In this document: positions 51,587-61,173 of the stretch, piece after piece
How positions within the stretch are numbered: the stretch's first letter is position 1
Layout: the number at the start of each line of letters is the position of its first letter
Assembly (NCBI RefSeq): GCF_019973775.1
Contig: NZ_AP025032.1
Coordinates: forward strand, 2,914,001-2,978,000
DNA length: 64,000 nucleotides
DNA from: Aureimonas sp. SA4125
Lineage (GTDB): Bacteria > Pseudomonadota > Alphaproteobacteria > Rhizobiales > Rhizobiaceae
Direction of reading: 5' to 3'
Position numbers and translations under genes: made by a program
Notes under the pieces: generated by a model
Seen by the model: only the letters and a program-made list of their open reading frames with translations
Told to the model about the DNA's origin: nothing
The model's database searches: none

Positions 51587-52894
51587 GTGAGCGGCACCAG
51601 AGACGACCCCATCGACGTCGCGGTGATCGGCGCCGGCATTATCGGCATCACCGCCGCCTACTTCCTCCAGGACGACCAGAAGTCGGTCGTCCTCGTCGAC
51701 AGGGCGGGACCCGCGGAGGCGACGAGCGCCGGCAATGCCGGGGCGCTGGCCTTCACCGACGTCCTGCCGCTCGCCTCCCCCGGCATCTTGCGCAAGGCCC
51801 CCTTCTGGCTCCTCGATCCGCTCGGGCCGCTCTCCATTCGGCCGGCCTATGCGCTGAAGATCGCACCTTGGCTGATGCGATTCTGGGAGGCGAGCCGACC
51901 CGCCGCCTTCGAGGCCTCGACGCGGGCGCAGGTAGCGCTGATGCGGGTTGCTCGCAACGAGATGAACCTCCTTGTCGACAGCGCCGGGATGACGGAAATG
52001 GTCCGCTCCGACGGCTGCCTGGAAGTCTACGAGGGCGCCGGCCAATGGCAGGCGGCCCTGCCCGGATGGCAGGCGCGCCAGCGCGAGGGCATCGTCTTCC
52101 GACATGTCCAGCGTGACGGCATCGACGCGCTGCAGAAGGGACTGGCGCCGCGGTTCACACATGGCACCTTCGTTCCGGAATGGCAGAGCGTCAGCGATCC
52201 CAGGGAATTCGCCCTCGCCCTCTACGACCGCGTGACGAAGCGGGGCGGAACATTCCGGCGCGGGGTCGTCGAGGCGGTCGAACCGGCCGGCGACACCATC
52301 CTCGTGCGCTTCCAGGGCGGTGCGACGCTCCACGCCAGGGAGGCGGTCATCGCCGCCGGTGCCTGGTCGAAGCCGCTGGCGGAAAAGCTCGGCGACGACG
52401 TGCCGCTCGAGACCGAACGCGGCTACAACACGACTTTGCCGCCGGGGGCCTTCGACCTGAAGCGCCAGATCGTTTTCGGCGGCCACGGCTTCGTCGTCTC
52501 GGCGCTCTCGACCGGCATCCGCGTCGGCGGCGCCGTCGAGCTTGGCGGCCTCGACCTGCCGCCGAACTTCAGGCGCGCGAAGGCGATGCTGGACAAGGCC
52601 AAAGCCTTCCTGCCCGGCCTGCAGACCGAGGGTGGGCGGGAGTGGATGGGTTTTAGGCCGTCGATGCCGGACTCGTTGCCGGTGATCGGCCGCTCGAAGG
52701 TCAGCGCCCGAATTGTCTACGCCTTCGGGCATGGCCATCTCGGCCTGACGCAGTCGGCCGGCACGGGGCGGCTCGTCGCCGACCTCCTCGCCCACCGCAT
52801 GCCCGCCATCCCGCTCGAAGCCTTCCGGCCCGACAGGTTTGCCGGATCCCGGCCGGCATCATCGCAACTTCCGCAATCCCCGCGAAAGGCCTGA
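51587..52894 (+). CDS. FAD-dependent D-amino acid dehydrogenase, probable D-hydroxyproline dehydrogenase
   Basis: A 435-residue DadA/DAO-type flavoprotein. The N-terminal FAD motif is VAVIGAGIIGITAAYFLQ, and the C-terminal FGHGHLGLTQSAGTGRLVADL is the second FAD contact. The start is GTG 51587, 12 bp after the lyase gene. In context it should oxidise cis-4-hydroxy-D-proline to the pyrroline that the upstream lyase deaminates. D-proline or other D-amino acids are alternatives. Electrons probably go to the respiratory chain, as no NAD site is seen. Confidence 0.8.
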   Translation: MSGTRDDPIDVAVIGAGIIGITAAYFLQDDQKSVVLVDRAGPAEATSAGNAGALAFTDVLPLASPGILRKAPFWLLDPLGPLSIRPAYALKIAPWLMRFWEASRPAAFEASTRAQVALMRVARNEMNLLVDSAGMTEMVRSDGCLEVYEGAGQWQAALPGWQARQREGIVFRHVQRDGIDALQKGLAPRFTHGTFVPEWQSVSDPREFALALYDRVTKRGGTFRRGVVEAVEPAGDTILVRFQGGATLHAREAVIAAGAWSKPLAEKLGDDVPLETERGYNTTLPPGAFDLKRQIVFGGHGFVVSALSTGIRVGGAVELGGLDLPPNFRRAKAMLDKAKAFLPGLQTEGGREWMGFRPSMPDSLPVIGRSKVSARIVYAFGHGHLGLTQSAGTGRLVADLLAHRMPAIPLEAFRPDRFAGSRPASSQLPQSPRKA

Positions 52895-52895
52895 C

Positions 52896-53897
52896 ATGGC
52901 GCGCCACAGCTTCTTCTGCATCGACGGCCACACTTGCGGCAATCCGGTTCGCCTCGTTTCCGGCGGCGCGCCGAACCTTGTCGGCACGACGATGATCGAG
53001 AAGCGCGCGCATTTCCTCGCCGAGTTCGACTGGATCCGGACCGGGTTGATGTTCGAGCCGCGCGGCCACGACATGATGTCGGGCTCCATTCTCTATCCGC
53101 CGACCCGCCCCGACTGCGACGTCGCCATCCTCTTCATCGAAACCTCCGGCTGCCTGCCGATGTGCGGGCACGGGACTATCGGCACCGTCACCATGGCGCT
53201 GGAGCACGGCCTCGTCACGCCGAAGGAGCCGGGCGTTCTCCGGCTCGACACGCCGGCCGGCCTCGTCGTCGCGACCTATCGGCAGGAGGGGCAGTTCATC
53301 GAGGAGGTGAGGCTGACCAATGTTCCGGCCTTCCTGCATTCGGAAGGGCTCGAGATCCACTGCCCGGGCCTCGGGCCTCTGACCGTCGACGTCGCCTATG
53401 GCGGCAATTTCTACGCCATCGTCGACGGCCAGCCGAATTTCCGCGACATGGCGGACTTTTCCGCCGGCCAGCTGGTGCATCTGTCGGGCCCGCTGCGCCG
53501 GGCGCTGAACGAGCGCTACAGCTTCGTTCACCCGGAAAAGCTCGAGATTCAGGGTCTGAGCCATATCCTCTGGACGGGCGCGCCCACCGTCGCGGAAGCC
53601 ACGGCGCGAAATGCCGTCTTCTACGGCGACAAGGCGATCGACCGATCTCCCTGCGGCACCGGCACCTCCGCCCGCATCGCGCAATGGGCCGCCAAGGGCA
53701 GGCTCGGGGTGGGAGACGCGTTCATCCATGAGAGCATCATCGGCTCCCTGTTCAAGGGACGGGTGGAGGCCGAGGCAGAAGTCGGCGGCCTAAGGGCGAT
53801 CATTCCCTCGATCGCCGGCTGGGCCCGCACGACCGGCTACAACACGATCTTCATCGACGACCACGACCCGTTCGCGCGGGGTTTCCAGGTGCTTTAG
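52896..53897 (+). CDS. 4-hydroxyproline 2-epimerase (proline racemase family)
   Basis: A 333-residue member of the proline racemase family, with both catalytic cysteines visible: GCLPMCGHGTIGTV (about residue 90) and RSPCGTGTSARIAQWAA (about residue 253). Having Cys-Cys fits an epimerase rather than a 3-hydroxyproline dehydratase, which has Thr at the second position. It would convert trans-4-hydroxy-L-proline to cis-4-hydroxy-D-proline, the substrate of the preceding dehydrogenase. ATG 52896 lies 1 bp after that gene's stop. Confidence 0.87.
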   Translation: MARHSFFCIDGHTCGNPVRLVSGGAPNLVGTTMIEKRAHFLAEFDWIRTGLMFEPRGHDMMSGSILYPPTRPDCDVAILFIETSGCLPMCGHGTIGTVTMALEHGLVTPKEPGVLRLDTPAGLVVATYRQEGQFIEEVRLTNVPAFLHSEGLEIHCPGLGPLTVDVAYGGNFYAIVDGQPNFRDMADFSAGQLVHLSGPLRRALNERYSFVHPEKLEIQGLSHILWTGAPTVAEATARNAVFYGDKAIDRSPCGTGTSARIAQWAAKGRLGVGDAFIHESIIGSLFKGRVEAEAEVGGLRAIIPSIAGWARTTGYNTIFIDDHDPFARGFQVL

Positions 53898-54127
53898 GAC
53901 GCGCGTCCCTTTGGCGGAACGCCTGGGCTCGCAGGGCCGTCCGAGTCCCGCGCCGGGTCGAGGCAGCGGTCGAGCATCTCGGCGGGATCTCCCGGCAGGA
54001 CATCGACCTCTTCCTCCTCTCTCTCGGGTTCATCGAGGAGGCCGATCGGGTCCAGCGACAGATCGCTGTCGCCGATGTCGAGTTCCTTGCGCGTCATGCC
54101 GTCGTTGGGTGTGGGAGTGCGCGACAT
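53894..54127 (-). CDS. Small acidic hypothetical protein
   Basis: A 77-residue, very acidic protein (EPEREEEEVDVLPGD) starting at ATG 54127 with GCGAGGG upstream. I do not recognise it. Its stop overlaps the epimerase stop by 4 bp on the opposite strand. Composition is unlike a shadow frame, and the ribosome site is reasonable, but no homologue comes to mind. It lies 130 bp downstream of the exonuclease-fold gene on the same strand. Confidence 0.5.
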   Translation of the reverse strand: MSRTPTPNDGMTRKELDIGDSDLSLDPIGLLDEPEREEEEVDVLPGDPAEMLDRCLDPARDSDGPASPGVPPKGRAS

Positions 54128-54258
54128 CGGATGCATCCCTCGCTTCAATGAGGACATTCGGGCGCCGGCCACGCATGCCCTGGGGGAATTGTGGATAAAA
54201 CCGACGCGTGTGCGACATGGTTCCGCGTCGTCGCCGACTTCTGCCGCGCGTGTCGCTC

Positions 54259-55278
54259 TTACCTGCCGAAATCGGCGACCACGAGGTCATGGTCCGAAAT
54301 CGCTTTGCCCTCGGCGTCCACTGCCGCGACCGTCGCCGGATGGGCGGCGGCGAGGCCCCGCACAAACAGCCAGTCGAGACGCTTGTGCGGCGGCTTCGGA
54401 TCGCCGTCCGGCCGCGTGCGGGTGGTGATCTCGGGACGATTGGCGGTGCGCCACTCGAAGCCGGCCTCACCCATCAGCGAAAACAGCGGCTCCAGAGCCG
54501 ACGGATCGTCGAACCAGCCGGTGTCCTCGCAGAAGAGCGGCTTGGTGTTGAAATCGCCGCCGATGACGACGGGCATGCCGGCCGAGAGCGTTTCGAGATG
54601 GCCGAGCAGCCGCTTCACCTGCGCGGCCCGATCGGCCGGATCGGTCTTGCTCTCGAGATGGACCGAGACGACGAGAACCGGTCCGCCGCTCGTCTCGATG
54701 CGGCCGCCGATGGCCATGCGCCAGCCCAGGCGGCGCTGGCCCTTTTCGGCACCCAGGAACCAGATCGCCCCGTCGTCGAGCCGAACGAGGAAAGGATCGG
54801 CAAGTTTCATGCGGCTGAGGAGGGCATTGCCGTGGAAGCCGACGGCGTTCGTCCGGCCGGCACATTCGGCCTCCTCGCGCGCGTCGCCGAGGCCGAGCTC
54901 CAGAAACTCGACGCCATAGGCGTAGCCCATCCCCAACGCTTCTGCGAGTTCGGCCGTCGTGTGCCGGTTGCCGGAGCGCGCCATGCCGAGATCGGCCTCG
55001 GTCAGGAAGATGACGTCGGCATCGACCTCCGTCAGCATCGCCACCGACGCCGCATGGAATTTCAGCCGCTCGGCATTCCATGCCGCCGCACGGAAACCCC
55101 CGCGCTTCGACGCGCCCTCGGCCTGCCGCTGCTCGATCGCCCCGAAGGCGGAGACGCGGGCCGCAAGCCGATGGTGCTCGGCAATGCTGTTCTCCACCCT
55201 TTCGGCCTCGGCCAGCACCGAGGGCGAGGGCACTGCGAGTTCGGCGACGGATAGCCGGATCAGCTGGCGAAGGGGCAT
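54259..55278 (-). CDS. Endonuclease/exonuclease/phosphatase-fold protein
   Basis: A 339-residue protein of the EEP superfamily (DNase I-like fold). Metal and catalytic residues are visible in FRAAAWNAERLKFHA (Asn), DVIFLTEADLG (Glu), GGDFNTKP (Asp/Asn) and KAISDHDLVVADF (terminal SDH). It has no signal peptide. The last gene of a putative importer operon, it may hydrolyse a phosphodiester brought in by the transporter (for example a glycerophosphodiester), but this is inference from context. Confidence 0.8.
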   Translation of the reverse strand: MPLRQLIRLSVAELAVPSPSVLAEAERVENSIAEHHRLAARVSAFGAIEQRQAEGASKRGGFRAAAWNAERLKFHAASVAMLTEVDADVIFLTEADLGMARSGNRHTTAELAEALGMGYAYGVEFLELGLGDAREEAECAGRTNAVGFHGNALLSRMKLADPFLVRLDDGAIWFLGAEKGQRRLGWRMAIGGRIETSGGPVLVVSVHLESKTDPADRAAQVKRLLGHLETLSAGMPVVIGGDFNTKPLFCEDTGWFDDPSALEPLFSLMGEAGFEWRTANRPEITTRTRPDGDPKPPHKRLDWLFVRGLAAAHPATVAAVDAEGKAISDHDLVVADFGR

Positions 55279-55289
55279 GTCGTTCTCTC

Positions 55290-56204
55290 TCAGGCTGCGG
55301 CGGCAACGCCGCGGGCATTGATCGTCGCGGCAAGACGCCGGGCGACATCCAGGCTCTCCGCCCGCTCGGTCGCGAAACGCTCGCCGATTTCCATGATCAG
55401 GGCCGTCCCCGGCAGGATGTCTATCTCGGCGAAGATGTCGTCGAACGGAATGTCGCCCCAACCGAGCGGCAGATGCAGATCGCCGATGCCGAGCGCGACG
55501 GATTCGCTCGGATGGAAGAATTCGCTCATCGTGTAGGGCAGGCCGAAATTGTCGTGGAGGTGCAGGTGCCCCGTGACTTGCGCCATGGTGCGGACCTCCT
55601 CGCGCCAGTCGAGACCGAGACGCGTTCCCTCGATATAGGCATGGCCGAAATCGATGAGGCCGACGAGGTTCGGATGAGCGACGGCGCGCACCGTCTCGGC
55701 GATCTCGGCGGGCGACTGCCGGTACTCGTCGGGCTTGACGGCAAAGATGTTCTCGAAGGCGATGCGCACGCCCCGCCCCTTGGCGATTTCCGCCATCTCG
55801 GCCAGCGCCTCGCGCTCCATGCGGTCGACGGCCTGGCGGTAGGGGGCGGTGCCGATGATGGAACTGCCGCAATGCTGCACCAGGACGGTTGCGCCGACGC
55901 GCTCGCAGAGTTCCAGCATCGCCCCTGCAACCGCCTTGTGGCGGTCGAGATTGACCGGGTCCATGAAGTTGGAAACGATTTGGCCGTGCGCGGTATAGCG
56001 CAGCGGAAACTTCGCGCAGATCTCGGCAAGCGCCTTCGCCCTCCCCTCGATCACCCGCCCGCCGGCGATGAGGTCGTGCCCGAACAGCGACAGTTCGGCG
56101 ACGTCGGCGCCGAGGTCCGCGATCTGGGCCAGCGATTGTTCGAGGCGCGTCAGGTCGCCGTCGCCGGCGGTGACGTTGAAGCCGACATGCGTGATCACGG
56201 CCAT
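55290..56204 (-). CDS. Sugar phosphate isomerase/epimerase-type TIM-barrel protein
   Basis: A 304-residue protein of the AP-endonuclease-2/xylose-isomerase-like TIM-barrel family. Candidate metal ligands are spread as usual: IAFENIFAVKP (Glu), GLIDFGHAYIEG (Asp, His), HLHLHDN (His, Asp) and LIMEIGERF (Glu). It could isomerise a sugar or act on a phospho-sugar. It follows the ABC ATPase gene by 1 bp and precedes the EEP-fold gene by 12 bp, so all appear to be in one operon. Confidence 0.8.
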   Translation of the reverse strand: MAVITHVGFNVTAGDGDLTRLEQSLAQIADLGADVAELSLFGHDLIAGGRVIEGRAKALAEICAKFPLRYTAHGQIVSNFMDPVNLDRHKAVAGAMLELCERVGATVLVQHCGSSIIGTAPYRQAVDRMEREALAEMAEIAKGRGVRIAFENIFAVKPDEYRQSPAEIAETVRAVAHPNLVGLIDFGHAYIEGTRLGLDWREEVRTMAQVTGHLHLHDNFGLPYTMSEFFHPSESVALGIGDLHLPLGWGDIPFDDIFAEIDILPGTALIMEIGERFATERAESLDVARRLAATINARGVAAAA

Positions 56205-57314
56205 TCAGGCCTCCTGTAGCTGGGTGGCAGCGGCCTGCGGCGCGGTGCGCTCGATCCGCCGGCCGGTCTCGCGGGAAAAGTAGTGAAGGTGCTCGGCCGG
56301 AAGGACGATCCCGACCGTGTCGCCGGCGGCCAGCATGGTCGGCTCGGAGAAGAGGACGGCAAAGGACAGGCCGTGGAGATCGGCATGGACGACGCGCGAG
56401 GCACCGAGCTCCTCGATGAAGTCGACGGTTGCCTCGAGGCTCTCCGGGGTCCCCGGGGCGACGAGACGCGCGAGCTCGGGCCGGATGCCGATCGCGACCT
56501 TGGCGCCGGCTTCCGGCGCGCCCTGTCCAAGCGGAAGCGAACGATGCTCGTCGATCTGGAAGCGGCCGGCCGCGACGACCTGGCCGTCGACGAGGTTCAT
56601 CGGCGGTGCGCCGATGAAGCTGGCGACGAAACGGCTCGCCGGCTGGCCGTAGACTTCGGCGGGCGTGCCGACCTGCTCGATCTTCCCGGCATTCATCACC
56701 ACCAGCCGGTCGGCGAGCGTCATCGCCTCGACCTGGTCATGCGTGACGAAGATCGAGGTGGCGCCGAGGCGCTTGTGCAGCCGACGGATTTCGGCGCGCA
56801 TGGTCACCCGCAGCTTGGCATCGAGATTGGACAGGGGTTCGTCGAACAGGAAGACCTTCGGCTCGCGGATCATCGCTCGGCCCATGGCGACGCGCTGGCG
56901 CTGGCCGCCGGAGAGGTGCATCGGCTTGCGGTCCAGGAAATCTTCGAGGCCGACGGTTTTGGCGACGGCCAGGATGCGCGCCGCCCTTTCCACCTTGCCG
57001 ACGCCGGCGACCTTCAACGCATAGCCGATGTTTTCCGCCACGCTCATATGCGGATAGAGCGCATAGTTCTGGAACACCATGGCGCAGCCGCGCTCGCGCG
57101 GTTCGAGCTTGTTGACCACCTGCCCGTCCATGGCGATCTCGCCGGCGGTAATGCTTTCGAGACCCGCGACCATGCGCAGCAGCGTGGACTTGCCGCAGCC
57201 GGATGGGCCGAGGATGACGACGAATTCGCCGGTCTTGATGTCGAGGTCGACGCCGTGGACGACGGCGGTCGCGCCGTAGCTCTTCTGGACGTTGCGGATC
57301 GCGATATCGGCCAT
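56205..57314 (-). CDS. ABC transporter ATP-binding protein, UgpC/MalK type
   Basis: A 369-residue ATPase with Walker [12 protein letters not shown], the signature [15 protein letters not shown], Walker [13 protein letters not shown] and a C-terminal OB-fold (TOBE) regulatory region ([10 protein letters not shown]). It powers the importer encoded by the next three genes. ATG 57314 follows a 41-bp gap after the permease gene. UgpC-type by resemblance; the substrate is undetermined. Confidence 0.92.
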   Translation of the reverse strand: MADIAIRNVQKSYGATAVVHGVDLDIKTGEFVVILGPSGCGKSTLLRMVAGLESITAGEIAMDGQVVNKLEPRERGCAMVFQNYALYPHMSVAENIGYALKVAGVGKVERAARILAVAKTVGLEDFLDRKPMHLSGGQRQRVAMGRAMIREPKVFLFDEPLSNLDAKLRVTMRAEIRRLHKRLGATSIFVTHDQVEAMTLADRLVVMNAGKIEQVGTPAEVYGQPASRFVASFIGAPPMNLVDGQVVAAGRFQIDEHRSLPLGQGAPEAGAKVAIGIRPELARLVAPGTPESLEATVDFIEELGASRVVHADLHGLSFAVLFSEPTMLAAGDTVGIVLPAEHLHYFSRETGRRIERTAPQAAATQLQEA

Positions 57315-57355
57315 GCGGCCTCCTCTAGTCGGTCGAAAGGGGCTTGCCGGTCGAA

Positions 57356-58270
57356 TTACTTGTCGGTGGCGACGAGGCCGCGGACGAAGAAGCGCTGCAT
57401 GGCGATCATCACGAGGAGCGGCGGCAGCATCACGAGCAGCGTCCCGGCCATCGCGATCTGCCATTCCGGCACACCCTCCTTGGCCGGGATGAGCTCCTTC
57501 AGTTCGGTCGCCGCCGTGCCGAAGCTCGGGTCCGTCGTGACGAGCAGCGGCCAGAGATACTGGTTCCAGGCCCAGACGAACATGATCGTCGCCAGCGCCG
57601 CCATGTTGGCCTTCGAGAGCGGCAACAGGATCTGGAAGAAGAACCTGACCGGGCCAGCCCCATCCATCTTCGCGGCTTCCGCGAGTTCGTCCGGCAGCGT
57701 CAGGAAGAACTGGCGATAGAGGAACGTGCCGGTGGCGGTGGCGACCAGCGGCAGCGCAAGGCCGGTATAGGAATTGAGGAGGCCCCAGTGCAGGTCGACG
57801 GTGATGCCGGAGAGCTGCGCGATCAGCCAGGTCAGGCCGGTGACGTCGAGGATCGCCTGGAAGGGCTGCAGCGCGTTTGCGGCCACCGCGTAGGTTGGCA
57901 CGATGCGCACTTCGAGCGGGAGCATCAGCGTGACGAAGACGGCCCAGAAGATCAGCATCCGGCCGGGAAAGCGGAAGTAGACGATAGCGAAGGCCGCCAT
58001 CGACGCCAGCGCCACCTTGCCGAAGGCGACGGTGGCGGCGAAGACGAAGCTGTTGAACAGTTTCGTGCCGAGGTCGGCGCGGACCCAGGCCGCCGCGATG
58101 TTGTCGAGGAAATGCGTGCCCGGCATGAGCGGCATCGGCACTTCGTTGACCGCGCGGATGTCGTGCGTCGCCGCGATCAGGACGATCACGAAAGGCGTCA
58201 CCGCGATCAAGAGGCCGAGGAAGAGGATCGCCTGGCAGACGGCGTCGAAGACGGGGGAGCGTTCGATCAT
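57356..58270 (-). CDS. ABC transporter permease, UgpE-like
   Basis: A 304-residue permease with about six transmembrane helices and the EAA loop [20 protein letters not shown]. It fits the UgpE/MalG group of carbohydrate-type importers. It is 7 bp downstream of the other permease gene. The long periplasmic loop near residues 100-150 is a little unusual in sequence but within the family's length. Confidence 0.9.
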   Translation of the reverse strand: MIERSPVFDAVCQAILFLGLLIAVTPFVIVLIAATHDIRAVNEVPMPLMPGTHFLDNIAAAWVRADLGTKLFNSFVFAATVAFGKVALASMAAFAIVYFRFPGRMLIFWAVFVTLMLPLEVRIVPTYAVAANALQPFQAILDVTGLTWLIAQLSGITVDLHWGLLNSYTGLALPLVATATGTFLYRQFFLTLPDELAEAAKMDGAGPVRFFFQILLPLSKANMAALATIMFVWAWNQYLWPLLVTTDPSFGTAATELKELIPAKEGVPEWQIAMAGTLLVMLPPLLVMIAMQRFFVRGLVATDK

Positions 58271-58277
58271 CTCGGCC

Positions 58278-59162
58278 TCACTTGTAGTGGATGCGCCGCT
58301 CGATGAAGCGGAACTGGACGACCGTGAGGCCCATCACGAGGATCATCAGGATGATGCTCTGGGCGGCGGCGCCGGAGTAGTCGAGGCCCTTGAAGCCGTC
58401 GAAATAGATCTTGTAGACCATGAGCTCGGTCGCCCTCGCCGGCCCGCCGCCGGTCATGATGTCGACGATGCCGAAGGAGTCCTGAAAACTCTCGGTGATA
58501 TTGATCACGAGAAGGAAGAACAGCGTCGGCGTCAGCAGCGGCAGCTGGATGTCGCGCATGCGCCGGAAGGGTCCGGAGCCGTCCATGGCGGCAGCCTCCG
58601 TCAGCGCGCGCGGTATGCCCTGCAGCGCGGCCATCAGGAAGATGAAGTTGTAGCCGATGTACTTCCAGGCGAAGGCGACGATGATGGCGATCATCGCGTC
58701 CTTGCCATCGAGCGCCGGGTTCCAGAGGCCCGGCCAGACGGAGTTGATCGAGGACAGGAGGCCCGCCTGCGGCGCGAGGATGAAGCTGAAGGCAAGGCCG
58801 AGCGCCGGCGCGGCGATGGCATAGGGCCAGATCAGCACCGACTTGTAGAGGCGGTGACCGGCCAGTTCCCGGTCGGCGATCAAGGCAAGCGTCAGGGCGA
58901 TACCCATTGCCAGGGCGGTCGAGCCGAAGCTGAACACCATGCTTTTGCCGATCGAGTTCCAGTAGACGGAGTCGCTCAAAAGCTGCCGGAAGTTCTGGAA
59001 GCCGACAAACGTGTTGCCCCCGCCCCAGGGCTGTTCCAGCGTGAACGCCCAGTAGAGCGCCTGTCCCGTCGGCCAGTAGAAGAAGACGAAGATCAAAAGG
59101 ATCATCGGCAGGGCGAAGAGGAGCCCGGTTCCGGTCGCCGAAAATGTGACGCGTTTTTCCAT
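58278..59162 (-). CDS. ABC transporter permease, UgpA-like
   Basis: A 294-residue permease with six predicted helices and the EAA loop RALTEAAAMDGSGPFRRMRD. It fits the UgpA/MalF group. I chose ATG 59162 (MEKRVTF...), as the open frame further up has no good start. It lies 74 bp after the binding-protein gene. Confidence 0.9.
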   Translation of the reverse strand: MEKRVTFSATGTGLLFALPMILLIFVFFYWPTGQALYWAFTLEQPWGGGNTFVGFQNFRQLLSDSVYWNSIGKSMVFSFGSTALAMGIALTLALIADRELAGHRLYKSVLIWPYAIAAPALGLAFSFILAPQAGLLSSINSVWPGLWNPALDGKDAMIAIIVAFAWKYIGYNFIFLMAALQGIPRALTEAAAMDGSGPFRRMRDIQLPLLTPTLFFLLVINITESFQDSFGIVDIMTGGGPARATELMVYKIYFDGFKGLDYSGAAAQSIILMILVMGLTVVQFRFIERRIHYK

Positions 59163-59236
59163 TTCAGTCCCGCCCGGTGCCATGCATGTCGCTCCGGAGC
59201 CAGGGGCCCCGGAGCGTTTCGTACTTGCCGACAGGC

Positions 59237-60583
59237 TTACGGCAGCTGCTTGCCCTCATAGGTCTGCTCGAAGCGGCGCAGGATCGCGTTGCTGCGGGTC
59301 GCGGCTTCGTCGAGCGAGGACTGGACATCGGCATTGTTGATGAAGATCGCCTGCAGGCCGTTGGAGATTTCCTGGCGGATCTGGAGGAGACCGCCCAGGC
59401 GCTGGCCACGGGTGACGTCGGTCGGCGGCGTGAAGGTCAGGCTCTTGATGGCGAGCTCGCGTCCCTTGTACGGCGCCTTGTCATAGAAGCCCTGCGACTG
59501 CAGGTAGTCGAAGCCGGACTGGCGGACCGGGATATAGCCGGTGACCGTCGACCAGGTCAGCGCTTCCTCAGGCTTGGCGAGAAAATTGAGGAAGGCGGCG
59601 GCGGCCTTGTATTCCTCGTCCTTCTTGCCGGCGATGACCCAGAGCGAGGCGCCGCCGACGAGCGAGTTCTTGCGCTCGGTGCCCTCGTAGACGGGCAGCA
59701 TGGCGACGTCCCAGTTCAGGCCTTCCTTGGCGCTGCGGCCGATGCCGCCATGGTCGCCGACCGAGGACAGGATCGTCTGGCAGTCGCCGGCGGCGAAGGC
59801 GTCGACGAAGGTCTGGCCTGTCTCCTTCGACTTCAGGACGGCGTAGCCGGCGTCGTACCAGGACTTCCAGTCGCGGACGAACTGGACCCATTTGCCCTTG
59901 TTGAAGGCCATTTCGGCGTCGAGGCCGCCATAGCCGTTGCCCTTGGTGGCGTTCGCCTCGCCGTGGACCGCGAGGAACTGCTCCTCATACTGCCAGACCT
60001 CGTCGCGCGAGATGTTGAAGCCGAGCGGGCAGGCATAGCCGGCCTCCTTCAGCGCCTTGAAGTCGGCCGCAGCCTCTTCCCACGTCGCCGGGCCATGGTC
60101 CTTGCCGATCTTGGCATAGGCGTCCTTGTTCCAGTAGAGCAGCGCCGTCGAGGAGTTGAAGGGCATCGAGTACATCTCGCCCGTAGACGTGGCGAAATAG
60201 CTCGAAATACCGGAGAAATAGTCGTTCCAGTCGACCGTGTAGCCGTTGTCGGCCATCAGCTTGTTGACCGGGTAGAAGGCGCCCGACAGCATGATGTCGA
60301 GCGTGCCGGCATCGGAGACCTGGGCGATGGCGGGCTGCTGGCCGGCGCGGAAGGCGGCGATCGTGTTCTGCAGCGAGGCGTCGTAGGTCCCCTGGCTGGT
60401 GCAGACGACCTCATAGTCGGCCTGGCTCTGGTTGAAGCGGTCACACTGCTCCTGCACGCGCTTGGAGATGTCGCCGCTGTTGCCGTACCAGAAATCGATC
60501 TTCACAGGGGCCGCCAGGGCGGCAGTCGAAAGCGTCGCCGAAAGCGCGAAAGCGCTGACCGCGCAAAGGGTCTTCGTCAGCAT
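59237..60583 (-). CDS. ABC transporter substrate-binding protein, UgpB-like
   Basis: A 448-residue periplasmic binding protein. The signal peptide MLTKTLCAVSAFALSATLST...LAA is cleaved before APVKIDFWYG. The FWYGNSGDISKRVQEQCDRF start of the mature protein and length fit the UgpB/cluster-B family, which binds sn-glycerol-3-phosphate, glycerophosphodiesters or sugars. Gene order B-A-E-C is the usual ugp order. Divergent from the 2-hydroxyacid dehydrogenase; the intergenic region holds a large palindrome. Confidence 0.9.
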   Translation of the reverse strand: MLTKTLCAVSAFALSATLSTAALAAPVKIDFWYGNSGDISKRVQEQCDRFNQSQADYEVVCTSQGTYDASLQNTIAAFRAGQQPAIAQVSDAGTLDIMLSGAFYPVNKLMADNGYTVDWNDYFSGISSYFATSTGEMYSMPFNSSTALLYWNKDAYAKIGKDHGPATWEEAAADFKALKEAGYACPLGFNISRDEVWQYEEQFLAVHGEANATKGNGYGGLDAEMAFNKGKWVQFVRDWKSWYDAGYAVLKSKETGQTFVDAFAAGDCQTILSSVGDHGGIGRSAKEGLNWDVAMLPVYEGTERKNSLVGGASLWVIAGKKDEEYKAAAAFLNFLAKPEEALTWSTVTGYIPVRQSGFDYLQSQGFYDKAPYKGRELAIKSLTFTPPTDVTRGQRLGGLLQIRQEISNGLQAIFINNADVQSSLDEAATRSNAILRRFEQTYEGKQLP

Positions 60584-61173
60584 GAAACACCTCCTAGGGT
60601 TGAAAGAGAAGCCATTCTTCCCAAGGGGATCTGGCTGCCGCCGAACTAGGAGATCGTCCGTCTCATGTACAATGAACATTGGATGACAGGTTGGATCCCG
60701 GGCGCCCCTTTGGTTGCATTTCAAGAAAGTCTTCGCACCGACTGCAATCACACGCTGTCGAACCGAAGTGGATCTCTCGAGATATCCACCTGATCTGGAA
60801 CAGATTATCGGCAAGGCGCAGAATACACTCTGAGACGGATGGAATTTCTGGGAACGAGGAAGTCGGCAGGTCGTCTGGCAATGATGCGGCCTGCGGCGAC
60901 CCGGGGCACCACCAGTCGCGAGGTGTCACACCCGTTTTGCCAAGCTCTGCTATCGTGGCCTTCTATGCACGGAATGCGTGCCGTTGACCGAATCTCGGCA
61001 GACCGCATCCTCCCGCGCATTCCCTTGTCCGCGCTCCCGCGCATCATGCCGAGCCATGCCCCTTGGCCGGCTTGAGCGCGCATGCCACAACCGTCCCATG
61101 GTGCGGCGCGGTATCATCCGGCCGCGTCGCCGGGACGCCAAAGGCGCACGCCACGCTTTGAGAGGATACCCCG
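60584..61173. promoter_or_regulatory. 590-bp divergent control region with a 22-bp palindrome
   Basis: The region between the binding-protein gene (-) and the dehydrogenase gene (+) has no convincing ORF. At 60768-60789 lies a 22-bp palindrome (GTGGATCTCTCGAGATATCC plus AC; 20 of 22 positions symmetric), and at 60670-60681 a perfect 12-bp one (CAATGAACATTG). Either could be an operator for a LacI-, GntR- or DeoR-type regulator of the importer operon. I cannot place promoters with confidence. Confidence 0.55.
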
